Assembly (NCBI GenBank): GCA_016802295.1
Contig: JAESIW010000090.1
Coordinates: forward strand, 595,501-659,500
DNA: 64,000 nucleotides
Reading direction: 5' to 3'
DNA from: Brachionus rotundiformis
Taxonomy: Eukaryota > Rotifera > Eurotatoria > Ploima > Brachionidae
Shown: positions 41,946 through 54,600 of the stretch, in pieces
How positions within the stretch are numbered: position 1 is the first letter of the stretch
Layout of the letters: each line of letters begins with the position of its first letter
Notes under the pieces: generated by a model
Databases searched by the model: none
The model's input: the letters and a program-made list of their open reading frames with translations, nothing else
What the model was told of the DNA's origin: nothing
Position numbers and translations under genes: made by a program

Positions 41946-44239
41946 CTTATTTGTTTATTTTTTTATTTTTTTTTTCAGTTTAATTGTAATTAAGTATCAT
42001 TTGGAATTTTATTAATGGAAAAAAAAACTTTTTTTTTCAAGGAAAAATGCGACTAAAGAATAAATTAAAAAAATAATTATTTTCCTGTAATTTGTTCAAG
42101 TTTTGCGTTTCTTCTAAAAATCAAATTTAAGAATTTTGGGCCTAATATTAATAATTTTGCTGGTTTTTATAGAGTACATGAATGAATAGGTGTCTATTGG
42201 ATCGTGTTCGATGTATAGACAAAAATATTGTCTCAATATTTTTAAAACAAACAGCTACTTTTTGTTAGGGTCTGCAATGAGTTGAACAATTTGATTAAAG
42301 ACTTTTTAGGACGTTGGGGTGATGATAGTGTTTATTTTTTAACATAAAAATGAAGTGTTAATTAATTATAAAACTTTTTGGCTCAATTAAAGACTATAAT
42401 TCTGCTCTAAATATTTCTCAATAACAAATTTAATAAAATTTACCTCAAATTGAATAACAAAATAATAAATTTATTAAATAAATATCTAATATAAACTTAA
42501 TTGTAATTTATTAATAAACATTATTCATAGAATTAAAAAAAAAAAGTGAATTCATCTCTAAAATAATAATAAAATAATTTTTGTAATATTTTTGTAAAAA
42601 ATCACAGATATTTACGATTATTTTTTGCAGCAACCACTTGGTCAATAGAAATATATTTTTTTAACTAATATAGAATCGCATTGAATCGAAAATTGCTAAT
42701 TATTAACAATTAAATCGTATTCAAATTGAGTTTTGAAATTGGAAACTACAAGTCATCCAAACTACAGCTGTAAGATCTATTCAGACTCTTAAAACCTTCT
42801 CCAACAATTGTTGTAATAAGAAATGAATTCTTGAACTTGTATATTTGTCTACATTTGTATTGTCAAAATTACTTAGTAGCCACAAAAATGGTCAAACAGC
42901 ATTTAATTCAATCATAAACATTTATAATATTTTTCAGAATACAAGATGTTTTAAAAAGATTCCTCTTCGGGACAACGTGGTATACATCAATAAAACCATT
43001 TATAACTGTGCCTCAGGAAGAAGGTCTCCTTCAATGTTAAAAGAAGTGTCAAGACCCAGCTTAAATGCCTAGGCAGAAAATAAACTTAGTATAGATAAAA
43101 TCGGACAGAGGTTAAGTAGCCTCTTCTAACTTTCCTATCCCCATTCATGATGCTTTCTGACTTTCTTTTAATTTTTATTCTTCTATTTTTAGCTTTCTCT
43201 TTATCATAACTGTGTTTTCTATCTTATCATTTATTACCGACTATTAAAACAAATGATCAAATTTAAATGATAATTAAAATAGTTTTAATTTTTTTTACCT
43301 GAAGGAGCTCGGGCTCGAACAGAAATACTAAATAATTATAAAAAAAATAAATAATTAATTGCTTATTTGAATTATAAATGGCTTTTTCTAGCATTTACTA
43401 TAAAAAAAGTAATAATAATGGAATATTAGTGTAGTGTGGCAATTTTAAAAGCAGAACTAAATCAGCAAACTTAAAAAAACAAACAAAACTTAATTTAAAA
43501 GATTTACTTATAAATAAATCTTAAGAATTTCAAAACTATTATTATTTGTAGAATCTCACATGTTTATACTTGAGTTCAATATATTTATTCACATCCTGTA
43601 TCTCTTTTTCTTTTAATCTTTTAGACTTTGAATACTTCTTTTATTTAACAAGTTCTGATCGCATCTACACTTTATAAATACATAATAAACAATTGTCACA
43701 AGATCTCACAAGTATTGGTAGTAGTAGTAGGTTTAAGTTAAATTTAACCATTACTCAATGCTTTTGGATCTCTTACCGACAGTCTTTCCTAATCATTAAC
43801 ATTTCCTTATCTATTTTTGTCACATCACATCTTCTATTAAACTTGATAGCTCTTCTTTGGACTTTTTCGAGGGTTTAAATGTCAATCGGCGGAAGGAGAA
43901 ACTAAAATCACCAAAAATAGAAAGAATATGATAAATTTTTAATTGAAACTTATTTTTAATAATAATTCTATGTTTTATCAGTTAAATTAAATTCTCAAAT
44001 TAAGAAAAAAATTAATATTCAATACTCAAAATTCCAAACTATAAAGATGTATCAATTAAATCGAGAAAATGAGACCAATAAAGTCTAATGATTCGAAAAA
44101 ATTTTCTAATTATACTTGAGGAATGTTTTTGTAAATTATTAGAAAAAGTTTTAAAATTGGTTTAATTAATTGAAAGAAGTATTGATTGAATAAAGTTGAA
44201 AACAAATCATTAAAATATCACATTTTTCGGTTTTTTAAT
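41946..44239. other. Intergenic with repeat debris
   Basis: AT-rich. Contains a LINE relic near 43690-43880. An open frame at 42845..43072 has no recognised domain. Confidence 0.4.
43690..43885 (-). pseudogene. LINE reverse-transcriptase C-terminal relic
   Basis: The minus-strand reading begins LEKVQRRAIKFNRRCDVTKI, the classic LE.VQRRA.K end of non-LTR retrotransposon RTs, and runs into stops shortly after (DKEMLMIRKDCR then stop). Short and decayed. Confidence 0.6.
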
Positions 44240-44685
44240 TCAGTTCCCATTTGAACTAGAGAGCATAAACCACACCATAAAATGGTACAATGGTCTGAAC
44301 AAATGGAGCCCTTTGGATACAAAATTAAATAGTTTATTAGTTATCAATTTTACTCTCTTCTTTACTTCAATGTTATATTTTGTGCGAATTTTGGTTCTTA
44401 AAGGAACCAGACCGCCAAATAAGCATGAACAGCAAGTTTCGTCTGCGTCACTGAACAACTTGATTTGGTAGCATAGTGGACAAAAAAATGCAAAGCAGCA
44501 CTCACCCATATCATCACAACAGCCACATATATCGTTACTCCATTGTTGACTTAATTGGCTACTCAGAAAAATTTAAATTTTAATAATAATATGAATTTTA
44601 AAAAATTCTCCCTTTACCCTTGATAATATAGTTGTGGTTGATAAGTCTGTACAGGAACATTTGGATAAAATTGATTGTTTTGCAT
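44240..44685 (-). CDS. PLAC8-family cysteine-rich protein, copy A
   Basis: Exons on the minus strand 44618..44685 and 44240..44561, intron 56 nt, phase 2; 129 residues. The N-terminus MQNNQFYPNVPVQTYQPQLY is Pro/Gln/Tyr-rich as in cornifelin/PLAC8 proteins. The PLAC8 core is CGCCDDMGECCFAFFCPLCY then CCSCLFGGLVPLRTKIRTKY: Cys pairs plus the R.K.R motif. A basic, hydrophobic C-terminus follows (LFRPLYHFMVWFML). Function in animals is uncertain; plant relatives affect cell number and cadmium export. The last ~87 codons and the 3' flank are identical to copy B. The typical closing DC motif is missing. Confidence 0.8.
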
Positions 44686-46559
44686 TTTTTTCAAATCTAA
44701 TTTTATTATTATAATTATCTTTATTATTTTTTTGTTCAATATTTGAATTTAAATTTGAAATAAGTTTAAATTAAATCCTATTTAAAAAAAATAAAACTAA
44801 AAAAAATTGTGATTAAATTTACATTTAAATACTAATCATTATAGTTGAATTAATAATTGATAATAAAAAATATTTTAAATCATTAAGATTCTTGACAATT
44901 GAAAGAAAGAATATTTTTTGAAAAAAATTGAATCTTTTTTGTCAAATACTGAATTAGGCGAATATATTTATTTTAAGAATTATCTATTAAAGTAAGCTTA
45001 TCACCTGAAATAAAAACTATTATGATAATATTTTTATCAAGTAAAAGCATAATCAAATATTGTGAAATTTTTAGTTTTTTTATTCATTCTTGTCAAAAAA
45101 AAACAGATACCTCGAGTTAAGTCTTTTTAAATTAAGTTAAATCAAGTTTTTTAAAAAATTTAACTTTTATTATTTAACTAGAAATGTCCATTTATTTGAA
45201 TTAATTGCATTATTTATTTATTTGTTTCAAAAAACACCTCTTGGGTGATGTAAAGTAAAATATGGTAAAAAAAGTAAAAATTTCAAAAACCAAAAGAAAA
45301 TAAGACACTTCGATCTTGCTTTGTTTTGTATTTTACTTTTTGAATCCTTATTTAAGCTTTGAATAATTATTTTGTTTTATAAATAACATAAAATTAATAA
45401 AAATAAAATTGAAAGTGAAATAAAGCTTTAAGATGCTTTGGTTAGAAGTTGCAGGATAAGATCGTTCTTTGGATCATTCAGGTTAGCTTTCAAGCAAAAT
45501 TTTCTCCTTATTATTTATTTCAGTTAAAAAATTTGTAATAATTTTGATTGAAAATTAAATGATAATTGTTAAATAATATCTATTAATCAAATCTTTTCAC
45601 AATGAAAATCCTTATCTGTTGATTTATTTTCAAGATTTTTTTCCAAAGTGTAGAATACAATTTAACTAAATTTAGAAAATTTTCTACATGTTTTACATAG
45701 ATTTATTTTAGAAAAGAAGAATTTGAAAACCACTTCAATCAGCTGATCATCTATGGGTCAGCCAAACATTCTTGAATATGAATAATATATATTCTTTAAA
45801 ATAATTCAAATAGCTAATTTAAAAGGAAATCCTATTTTGTCAAAAAATGCGATCTAAGGAAAACATAAAATTTGGCTGAATGTCACTTATTTTGGCAAAG
45901 ATTTTGGTAAATATTTAATTTTTATCCATATTGATTAGATAACAATATAATCCGAGATTATACTCTCTTTTCCATGTTCATACTCAATCAAAATAGTGAG
46001 TACTCAGTCGAGAGCCATCTTTCCAACAAAGAATATATATTTTTTACAAGACACTTCCTTTAGAATCTGAGCAAGAAGTCTATACATCAATCATCCAACA
46101 TATTCGATTTTGATATTGAAATTAAAGGTTCTATTTAGTTTATTGAAAGATAGTAGAGCTATCCATTGTATTAATTCTAATTCTAAAAAAGATAATCATA
46201 ATCTTTGGTCACTATTAAAAAAGATTTGAGATTTTGATTAAATTATTAATTAAAAATTTTTGAAATTAGATTATAAAAGAATTATTAATTAATTTTTTAT
46301 CTACACAAGAAAAATTATTTTTGTTAAAAAAGATGCATCAAAGCATGCTCCATTATGTTGCAGTATTTTTTAAAATATTTTTTATTTAAGTAAATAATTA
46401 AAAGTTTTAATTTATCAAAAAAGAAAAATTTTTGTTCTGTTAATTTAATGAAATTCACAATACCTTTAATTATTTTAATTAATTATTTGATTTTGTAGAA
46501 ATTGATTAAATAAAGTTCAAAACAAATCATTAAAATATCACATTTTTCGGTTTTTTAAT
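44686..46559. other. Spacer between PLAC8 copies A and B
   Basis: AT-rich; no supported gene or repeat. Confidence 0.4.
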
Positions 46560-47107
46560 TCAGTTCCCATTTGAACTAGAGAGCATAAACCACACCATAA
46601 AATGGTACAATGGTCTGAACAAATGGAGCCCTTTGGATACAAAATTAAATAGTTTATTAGTTATCAATTTTACTCTCTTCTTTACTTCAATGTTATATTT
46701 TGTGCGAATTTTGGTTCTTAAAGGAACCAGACCGCCAAATAAGCATGAACAGCAAGTTTCGTCTGCGTCACTGAACAACTTGATTTGGTAGCATAGTGGA
46801 CAAAAAAATGCAAAGCAGCAATCACCAATATTATCAAAACAATTACATAAACCGTTAGTCCACTGTTGACTGCTTTGATTAATTGGTCCATTATAAAGTC
46901 TCTGATCACCTCCGCTTTTGATAATGATCGGCTGGCTACCCAAAAAAAAATAAATACTTAATATTTATAAATTAAAAAAGTCTACGATTGATAATAAGCA
47001 TGCGGCTGAGAACTCTGGATCTGAGTATAATCTCCTTGTTGATAAATGGAGTTTGGTGCAACAGGAGCACTTGGTCCCAAATTTGGATAAAATTGATTGT
47101 TATGCAT
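46560..47107 (-). CDS. PLAC8-family cysteine-rich protein, copy B
   Basis: Exons on the minus strand 46986..47107 and 46560..46935, intron 50 nt, phase 2; 165 residues. The N-terminus is longer than copy A: MHNNQFYPNLGPSAPVAPNS and a Gln/Tyr-rich run, then SQPIIIKSGGDQRLYNGPIN. Core CNCFDNIGDCCFAFFCPLCY, then identical to copy A to the stop and beyond. The duplicated tract ends abruptly inside the CC motif, where the two copies diverge (IGDCC versus MGECC). Confidence 0.82.
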
Positions 47108-48050
47108 TTAATATTGACTAGATTTTAATTATGTCTATTAAAAAAAAATGAAAAAATATCTTTTGTTTAATTTTTTCATCTTCATTTTATTTATGGTATT
47201 GATTTTTTTTAAATTTTATTATTTTTAATTTAATTTAAAATAAGTTAAAAATTGAGTCTTCCTTTTCGGTTTCTTCTTAGAAAAAAAACTGGAAAAATTA
47301 TAATATTTTAAATCTATTATTAAATTAAATATTATATCTTAAATCATTACGATCGTTTTAGAGGAAATATATTTTTTGGATTTTTTTAAATGGAGAACTA
47401 GATGCATATTTGATTTCAGAAATTTTATTTACTGTCATAAGCTTATCTCTTGAATTAATATATATTCCATATTATATCTTTTTTTTCAAAATAAAACATA
47501 ATTTATTGAAAATTTCTTACTCTTTTGTTTTATTCTTGGCAAAAATTGAGTCATGATAGACTATAATACTCCATGAGTAAAATAGAACTATTATCATTTA
47601 ATAAGAAATATTCACTTTTTTAGTAAGGTAAATTGATTAAATAATATTTACTAGTTTTTCTATTTATCTTTTGAAAATTATTTTACCAAGTGTATAATAT
47701 TATTGTATAAATTTAAAAAATTTTTCCACCTGTTTTACATAGATGCAATGTAAAAAGCCCAATATCTAAATTTTTCTAATTCTTTTAATTAAGAGAGTTA
47801 TTTGTAAAAAATAAGCAGCGTATAATTACACTATTTCTTATCGTAAATTTTAACAAAAAACCACTTAAAGCTAAAAATTTTAATTGTAAAAAAATTAATA
47901 AAATTATTTAAAAATTAAATAAAAAATTATTTTTACATTATTCTTTCAATCGATTTTTTATTTTTAAAATTAAATTATTAACTAAAAAAATACATAATAT
48001 TGTCAGAATTTTCTTATATGATTTTCTAAATGTCTACGGTTTTGTTTAAC
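47108..48050. other. Spacer between PLAC8 copies B and C
   Basis: AT-rich; nothing recognised. Confidence 0.4.
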
Positions 48051-48571
48051 TCATTTCCCATTTGGATCATTGAACAGACAGGACAAAATATGACAGAAAA
48101 AAAGTCTGAACAAATGGAACCCTTTGAAAATAAAATCTAATAGTTTATTTGTTACCAATTTTAATCTCTTTTTTACTTCAATGTTATTTTGTGTGCGAAT
48201 CTTGGTTCTTAAAGGAACCAGACCGCCAAATAAGCATGAAAAGCAAGTTTCGTTGGCTCTCTTGAAAAGGCTCATTTTATAAAATGGTGAACAAAACAAC
48301 GCAAGACAGCATTCTTCCATGTCCTCAAAACAATTAAACAATCCAGTGGACCATTGGCGATTGTGATATTGTTGATAAAATCCTCTTGGATTTACAAAAG
48401 TTGGTTCGCTTTATGTACAAAAGATTATATATAAGATGTTTGAAAAACATTTTCTATTTACGGTGGATAATGGAACACTGGTTGACCAGTTTGGACTTTG
48501 TATGATTGATCTTGCATCATATTTATCGATTCTGGCGTGGTTGGTGACGATGGCGACAAAGGAGCAAACAT
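48051..48571 (-). CDS. PLAC8-family cysteine-rich protein, copy C
   Basis: Exons on the minus strand 48462..48571 and 48051..48408, intron 53 nt, phase 2; 155 residues. Start MFAPLSPSSPTTPESINMMQ; a GTG-led extension with residues like the other copies' starts lies just upstream, so the true start might be in another exon. Core NCFEDMEECCLALFCSPFYK, FSCLFGGLVPLRTKIRTQNN. One core cysteine of the CP.C motif is changed (FCSPFYK), unlike copies A and B. It is the most diverged of the three, with a different C-terminus (FCHILSCLFNDPNGK). Confidence 0.77.
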
Positions 48572-50339
48572 TTTTTGATTTTGCACTTAAAAAAAAATCT
48601 TTTTTTAATTTGAACAGAAAATAAAAACTCTTTATTTTAATATAAAACTTTGACTTCAAAACTAGTCTAAGCTGTGTGTTGATATAATTAATTTAAATTA
48701 TAAAGATGCTTAAAAAAATTATAAAGAAAACCACAGCGGGAATTTCTCTTAGTAAACGTTTAATCTAAAAATCATTTATTTAAAAAAAGATCTTATTTAA
48801 TATTTTATAATTTAGAAAAATTTGTTCTATAAAGCTTAACAAATAAGCTAAAAGTTTATTAGTTTGATTTTTATTATACTTTTCTTTAATATCAATTTTA
48901 AAAATAAATTTTTTAAGTTAAAACAAAATCATTATATCAATTTAATTTTTTTCAATTATTGTTTAATTGCTTGACTTCTACAATAAGTGACGAAAATTTA
49001 AAAGAATAACCAGAACTATAAAAAACTAAATACATATGAAAAATCGGATTAAATGAAAATTTAGTTAATTTTAAACTTTTATTTAAAAAATGAAATTTAT
49101 TATGAATACAATAAGTTATTTAAAATTTCTCTACAAACTTTATTCTTTGTATTAACACCACTATCATTTCCATTGTAATTCAAAATACATTATTCGTTAA
49201 ATTCCTTAAATCGAGATCGAATCACACTCTGATTGCTGAAGAAATCAACAATTTTTTAAAAAATAAGAACATACAAGCGCAACTAAATTCCATACTCCTC
49301 TAATTGTGTTTTCTAATCAAAATTTTTCTTTGATTTAAAACTTTTCTAAAAAGAGGGCTTTGTCCGCTCGAAACTGTCTTGGAAGTAGAACTCCGAAAAG
49401 AAGAAAACTGCGTGTCGAAGCAACAAACCAAAACGATTAAATATTTGAATTTGTAATTTGTTGATTGTCATCGAATTAAACTAGTCTCAATCCTTCTCCT
49501 GGATCATGATGACTGACTTGAAATTTTACATTTAAAAAAGTAACATCAAATAGCAAATATATTGTGCTCAAAAAATATGCTCAAGGTAGCAAAGCTTAAA
49601 TCACCTAGTTCTATATAACGTCAAATTAAAAAATATAAAAAAATTTCTGAAATTATTTAGCCTATTAATAAGCTCTATCTATGTAAATTTAATAAAACAT
49701 TATCACAAAAAAGACATCGATTCGTTGGAAACGAGAAATTTCTTTATTCTGATTCTGTAAATAAACAACTGAAGTTTTTTCTTATTTCCTACAATCAGTC
49801 AAATTTTTAAATGATCGAGAGTCACGAAATGGATCATGTTCTATGATGCAACATTCGAAATTGCATCAAAATAGTTTACTCAAATTAAATTGTGTAGTCT
49901 AAAGAAGGAATTTTTCTTGATTAAATAATGAAACTAATGCTAATTTTTAGGATATGAATGTCTTATCTCTAAATAAAGAAATTACTGCCGAATAAAAATT
50001 AAAGAATCTAGTGCAAATGAAAGCAATGATAAAATTTGATTGATTCCTTGACTTTATTAAAATTTTCTTGGTTAATAATAATCAAGAAATAGAAAACTCT
50101 TATTTACATAATACAAATTTTAACTTTCCAAAAATAAGTAAACCATTCTATATATTTACATTATATCTAAAAATAAGTCAAGATATAATATAATTACCAG
50201 TAATTTCGAAATCGATAATATAAAAAACTCTTTTAAAAATATAAAAATTTTTGATCATTTTACTTTAGTCAACTTTCCTCCATTTAAAAGAATTGCTAAC
50301 ACGCTCAAAAAAAAAGAAGAAAAAAACTTCCTACTATTC
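48572..50339. other. Intergenic, AT-rich, with repeat scraps
   Basis: A short string at 49850-49875 (ATGCAACATTC...TTGCATCAAAATAG) resembles the arm of the foldback MITE at 39597. No gene. Confidence 0.35.
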
Positions 50340-50796
50340 TAAATGTAATGCTTACATTTTAGTTTTTCATAAGGACGAAAAAACTTATGGAGAAGCATTT
50401 AGATTTATTAAAGATCACAGTGAATCCGATGACAGTTATGGCCAATTTTGAAATTGCAAGCATTAACGCAATAAAGTTTCACTTTCCTAAAGTGATTCTG
50501 AAAGGTTGTTGGTTCCATTTTCGTCAAGCTGTTTTTAGAAATGCAGTACAATTTGATTTAAAACAGCACTATCACAAAGATGAATATAGAGAATTTATTG
50601 ATTTATTAGAAGCTCTCTCGCTTTTTTAAGAATTCCAAAAAATAAAAGCCTACATGCCTAACGATTTAAAATGTGACCACCTTTATAAATATTTTGAACG
50701 CCAGTGGGTTAAAAATACGAACATTTCAGAGTGGAATCATCACAACTCAATAATAAACAAAGAAAAAGAGTTTAGCTTTGAGTTAGATAAAGTGTA
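50340..50796 (+). pseudogene. Broken MULE transposase fragment
   Basis: Three frames must be combined to follow it: NAYILVFHKDEKTYGEAFRF-IKD, then ANFEIASINAIKFHFPKVIL with KGCWFHFRQAVFRNAVQFDL, then IKAYMPNDLKCDHLYKYFER with QWVKNTNISEWNHHN. The D/N-FE.A..NA...FP......GC.FH..Q core is characteristic of the MULE transposase domain; here the first catalytic Asp of the DFE motif reads as Asn (ANFE). Frameshifts make it inactive. The termini of the parent element were not found. Confidence 0.8.
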
Positions 50797-51643
50797 ATAT
50801 TTTTTGACTATAAAATATTTAGGCATTTGACATTAATTTACAGATAACAATCATATACATTTTGACTAAAATGACGCTAGAAATTAGTGCAAAAATGTTA
50901 AACAAAATTAAAGAGGATAACAGTTCCGATCCAAAATCAGTAACATGAAATTTTGAAAAGGCATTTTTATATTAAAGCGCTTTAGTTTCGCTTTAGAATA
51001 CAGAAAATTCAAATTTTCATTTATTTAACTTAATTCTTTATATTATTCTTTTTTTTATCTGAAGGAGCTATAGCTAATAAAAAAAAGTTTTCGATAAGAA
51101 ACAGTAATTTAATGTTTCTTTTTCTTCCGACAATCCTTGTGTAGATTGATCCAAGATTTTGACTAAGAGTCGAGAGGTATTGATATTTCTCACCATTAAG
51201 TATATCCATTATTATTTCGCTTATTTCCAAGGAATCTAGGCTGAAAAAGCTTTATTCATGATATGGTTAACTAGGAGAGAGAACGCAATTTTGCCCGTAC
51301 TTACCAAGTTCATTATCTTCAATGGTATGGACTAATTATTCATCAATTAAGACTATTTTTTAATATTTTTATTTATTTTAAATTAAATTTAGTCGTATTT
51401 ACGAAAAAAAAAGAGCATAAATAAAATCTGTTTAAAAATAGCAAAGGTTCATTTCCGACAAAAAATTTGCTTATATGTATATATATTTATATAAATATAA
51501 AAGAATAAAGGCAATTAGGTATTTTGTTAAACACTTTTTTTTTCTAAATCATCTTCAATTTTGAATTGAATAAAAAATTTATGCCAAAAATAAAAATGAT
51601 AATAAAATTAAACTGTTATAACGGAATCAAATTAGGCTTAAAA
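50797..51643. other. Intergenic, AT-rich
   Basis: A short minus-strand open frame at 51030..51230 (ISEIIMDILNGEKYQYLSTL...) has codon-like texture, possibly from another dead element, but no domain can be named. Confidence 0.35.
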
Positions 51644-54600
51644 TCATTTGCTCACTGATTGTAAATAAGTGGTCAAAAATTCAACTGGGTCACTTATGTC
51701 AAACTCGCGCATAAATCCTTTAAATAAAAAAAAAATAAAACAATGTCAACTAAGGCACTTGGTCATTTAAAAGCTTTACCTAAAACATCAAACATTTCCA
51801 ACCAGTCCTCGCTGACCATCAATTCCTGCTCGAACTCATTCAATATTTTCTTACAAAATTCCATTATGTTGACATCATTGTGTCGAATATAAGTAGCCAA
51901 TTGTTCGGTCCATGGCTTGTCGCCGGTGTCCACTTTGGCTATCAAATGCTTGAAGAAAAGATTCACCAGACCTACGAACAAAAGAGCCGGCTTGTATTTC
52001 TTGAACTCAAGAAGCACTGTCGACGCTAGTTTTGTCTTATCGCCATTCGAGCTGTTCACTAGTCGCGCATGCGCGGTCAACACCGCTCTTTTCAAAAACA
52101 CCAATCTCTTGCTCTTCCAGTCTTTTTCGCTCATGATACACAAACTAAGCGCCATGTAGTAGAACACACTCTCACACTCGAAGCTATTCTGTACCAATTT
52201 GTCACTTTGTTGCACATAATTGGCCAAATTTTGCTCCTCTTTGTGCACGTATTTGGCCGTGTTCAGCGAATAGAGTATGGCATGGAGCATGTATGGCACT
52301 AGGTTTATGTTTGACTCGCGGCCTCCGCCGCCAGCGTCCTGGCTAAACGACAAATTCTCCGCAAATCGGTTAAGCAGTATTTTCAAGTCGTGTACATGCA
52401 GGACATAGGTGAGATCGCGTATGCCGGTCGCATCAAGCAAATAGTTGTTGTGTCTGGCCAATGCGTTCGAGAACAGGGTCTCGGTGACATCTGGACCCCA
52501 TATGGGCAAAATGCCGTTACATTTAGTGTTGGCGTTTTGTAGTGCCGCGTTTTCCCACTCGTCTCGGCACGTTCTCGACGAACGTATGGCATTTGTGTGA
52601 CAATCAATGTGCACTAGATTGAAATGAGTCACTGTCGAGAAGCCGACTGTCTTCCGCGGCTTGCTCTCACACGGCTCAATGTCGCACTTTTTGCTAAATG
52701 TGTAAATGGCGAGCAGCTTTTGCGGATTGTACTTGTAGCCGTCCCTGCATATGCAGCACACGTGACCGCGCTCCTCCTCCACTTGCAGACTATTCTTCAA
52801 GCTGTCCGCACTGATCAACAATTGACCTTTGTCGTTTGTTTTCATGCCCAATTGGCTCAATTGTTTGCTTCGTTTGGCCATGGCGAGCTTTTTTTTCTCA
52901 TGCTTGGTCTGATTTTGGGTACGTTGGATGAGCGATGCGACGCTCGGCGACGAGCTCTGCTTGAGCACGTGCAGCAGGTCTTCGGCTATCACGCCGACCA
53001 AGTTCTCGGACGTGAACTGCTCTAGCTTGTGCAGCACGGGCACGCATTGATTGCCGATCAGGTCCGAAATGGCCATGTGCGATTTGCACAAGCCGGTGAG
53101 GATTCTGAGCGCGTACGGCAGCGATTTGCGTCCTATGAAGTCCTTCCATAGGTCGTTGTCCGAGCTGAAATAGGTGGTTATGGCGGGCGAGTTGTGCAGC
53201 AAGTAGTCAATGGCCTTTTGAACTATGCCACTCGAGCTCATCATGTCCCTGAGTCGGGTGCCGTTTTGGCCGATCTCTATCCCGTTCACGATCACACAAA
53301 AGCATTCCAAGTGCAGTGTGTGCTCGTTTGACGAGCTGGTCTCGTCTATTTGCTCAAAATTGGATATATAAGTGCTAAAGTATTCGATGAGACTTGTCAT
53401 TTTGGTCTCGTCGCCAAAGCTCAAGAACGGTATCAGGCCCATCAATGCCTGCATCAAGTTCGAGTAGCCACGGACATAATTTGACTTTATGTTGTCGAGC
53501 AAGAACTCCAATTGTTGCCTGTCGCCGCACAGCGACGAAAATTCCTTGTACACATCTTGTGGTTGCTTGCTCGCCTGGCTGAGTATGACCTGCATGGTCG
53601 ATATGAGCTTTTCGGTCAGCGACACGTCCACTTGCAGCTTGAGCATCATGTTTAGCGTTTGCAGCATTGTGCTGATTGTTTTTAATTGCGGTTTGACAAG
53701 AACGGACCGATTCAGGTCCAATTTGAGAGCGTAGTCGAACAATTTGAGCAATACTCTGAGCAATGGTTTGCCAATGGTGAAATTTTGTTCGTTTATGGAG
53801 GCTAGGCGCTCGAGCATGACGGGCAATGCGCCACTGTGCGCGAGCTCGTCCGCCATCCGGTACACTTGCTCGTCGTCTTTGGCCGCGTCGCATTTCTTCG
53901 CCTCCAGGCTGTCGACTATGTCCTCGGTGGCGTCGCCCAACAAGCCCGTCATTCTGTACACAATACGCATCGGCTCGTGCTCGCTTATACACTCGCTTAG
54001 CCACACTTTTTTGTACACGTCGCGCACGCTCAAATCGAGCGATATTATTTTGTTGTTGACGAGCAGTTCCATGCCGTTGTCGTCCTCGAGCAGGGCAATG
54101 AGCTCCGAGTCGGTGCATATTTTGTTCTTAATGTGTCTCATGAGGGGCCCGAGGCCGGGCTCGTTGGAGCTGTACGGGTTGCCGAGCATGCGGCCCTGCA
54201 GGTAGTCCTCCTGATTGGGGTCCTTTTCGAGCACGATCAGAAACTCCTTGTTGTCGACCACGTCCTCGGGGTAGATTATGTTCGACAGGCGTTCGAATAT
54301 GAACACCGGCGTGACCAGGTCGTCCGGGTCGAAGTTGTGCACAGTCTGGATACAAATTGACATGAAGTGTCGGGTCTCGTGCTCGGTGCCGGTAGTGAGC
54401 AGCTCGAGCGTGTTGAGCAGGCGCTCCTGGGCCTCGTCGATCTGCTTGGTGCGCTGATAGAGCAGCTTTTTGAGCGACAAGTACGCGTTTAGCACGGTGG
54501 CTATCAATCGTGACTTAAATTTTGTCTTGATATTAGAGTCCTTGAGGAAGAGAGAGAGCAAGTCGGCCAGGTTTTTGATGCACAGGCCGCCGTTTAGGTC

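Noticed and set aside
42845..43072. Possible exon or gene of 75 residues
   Set aside because: An acceptor-like site precedes part of it, but no domain or partner exon was found.
53375..54118. Long overlapping open frames on both strands in the UBR4 exon
   Set aside because: Shadow frames caused by the GC-rich coding sequence; their composition (Arg/Ala/Gln-rich) has no family match.
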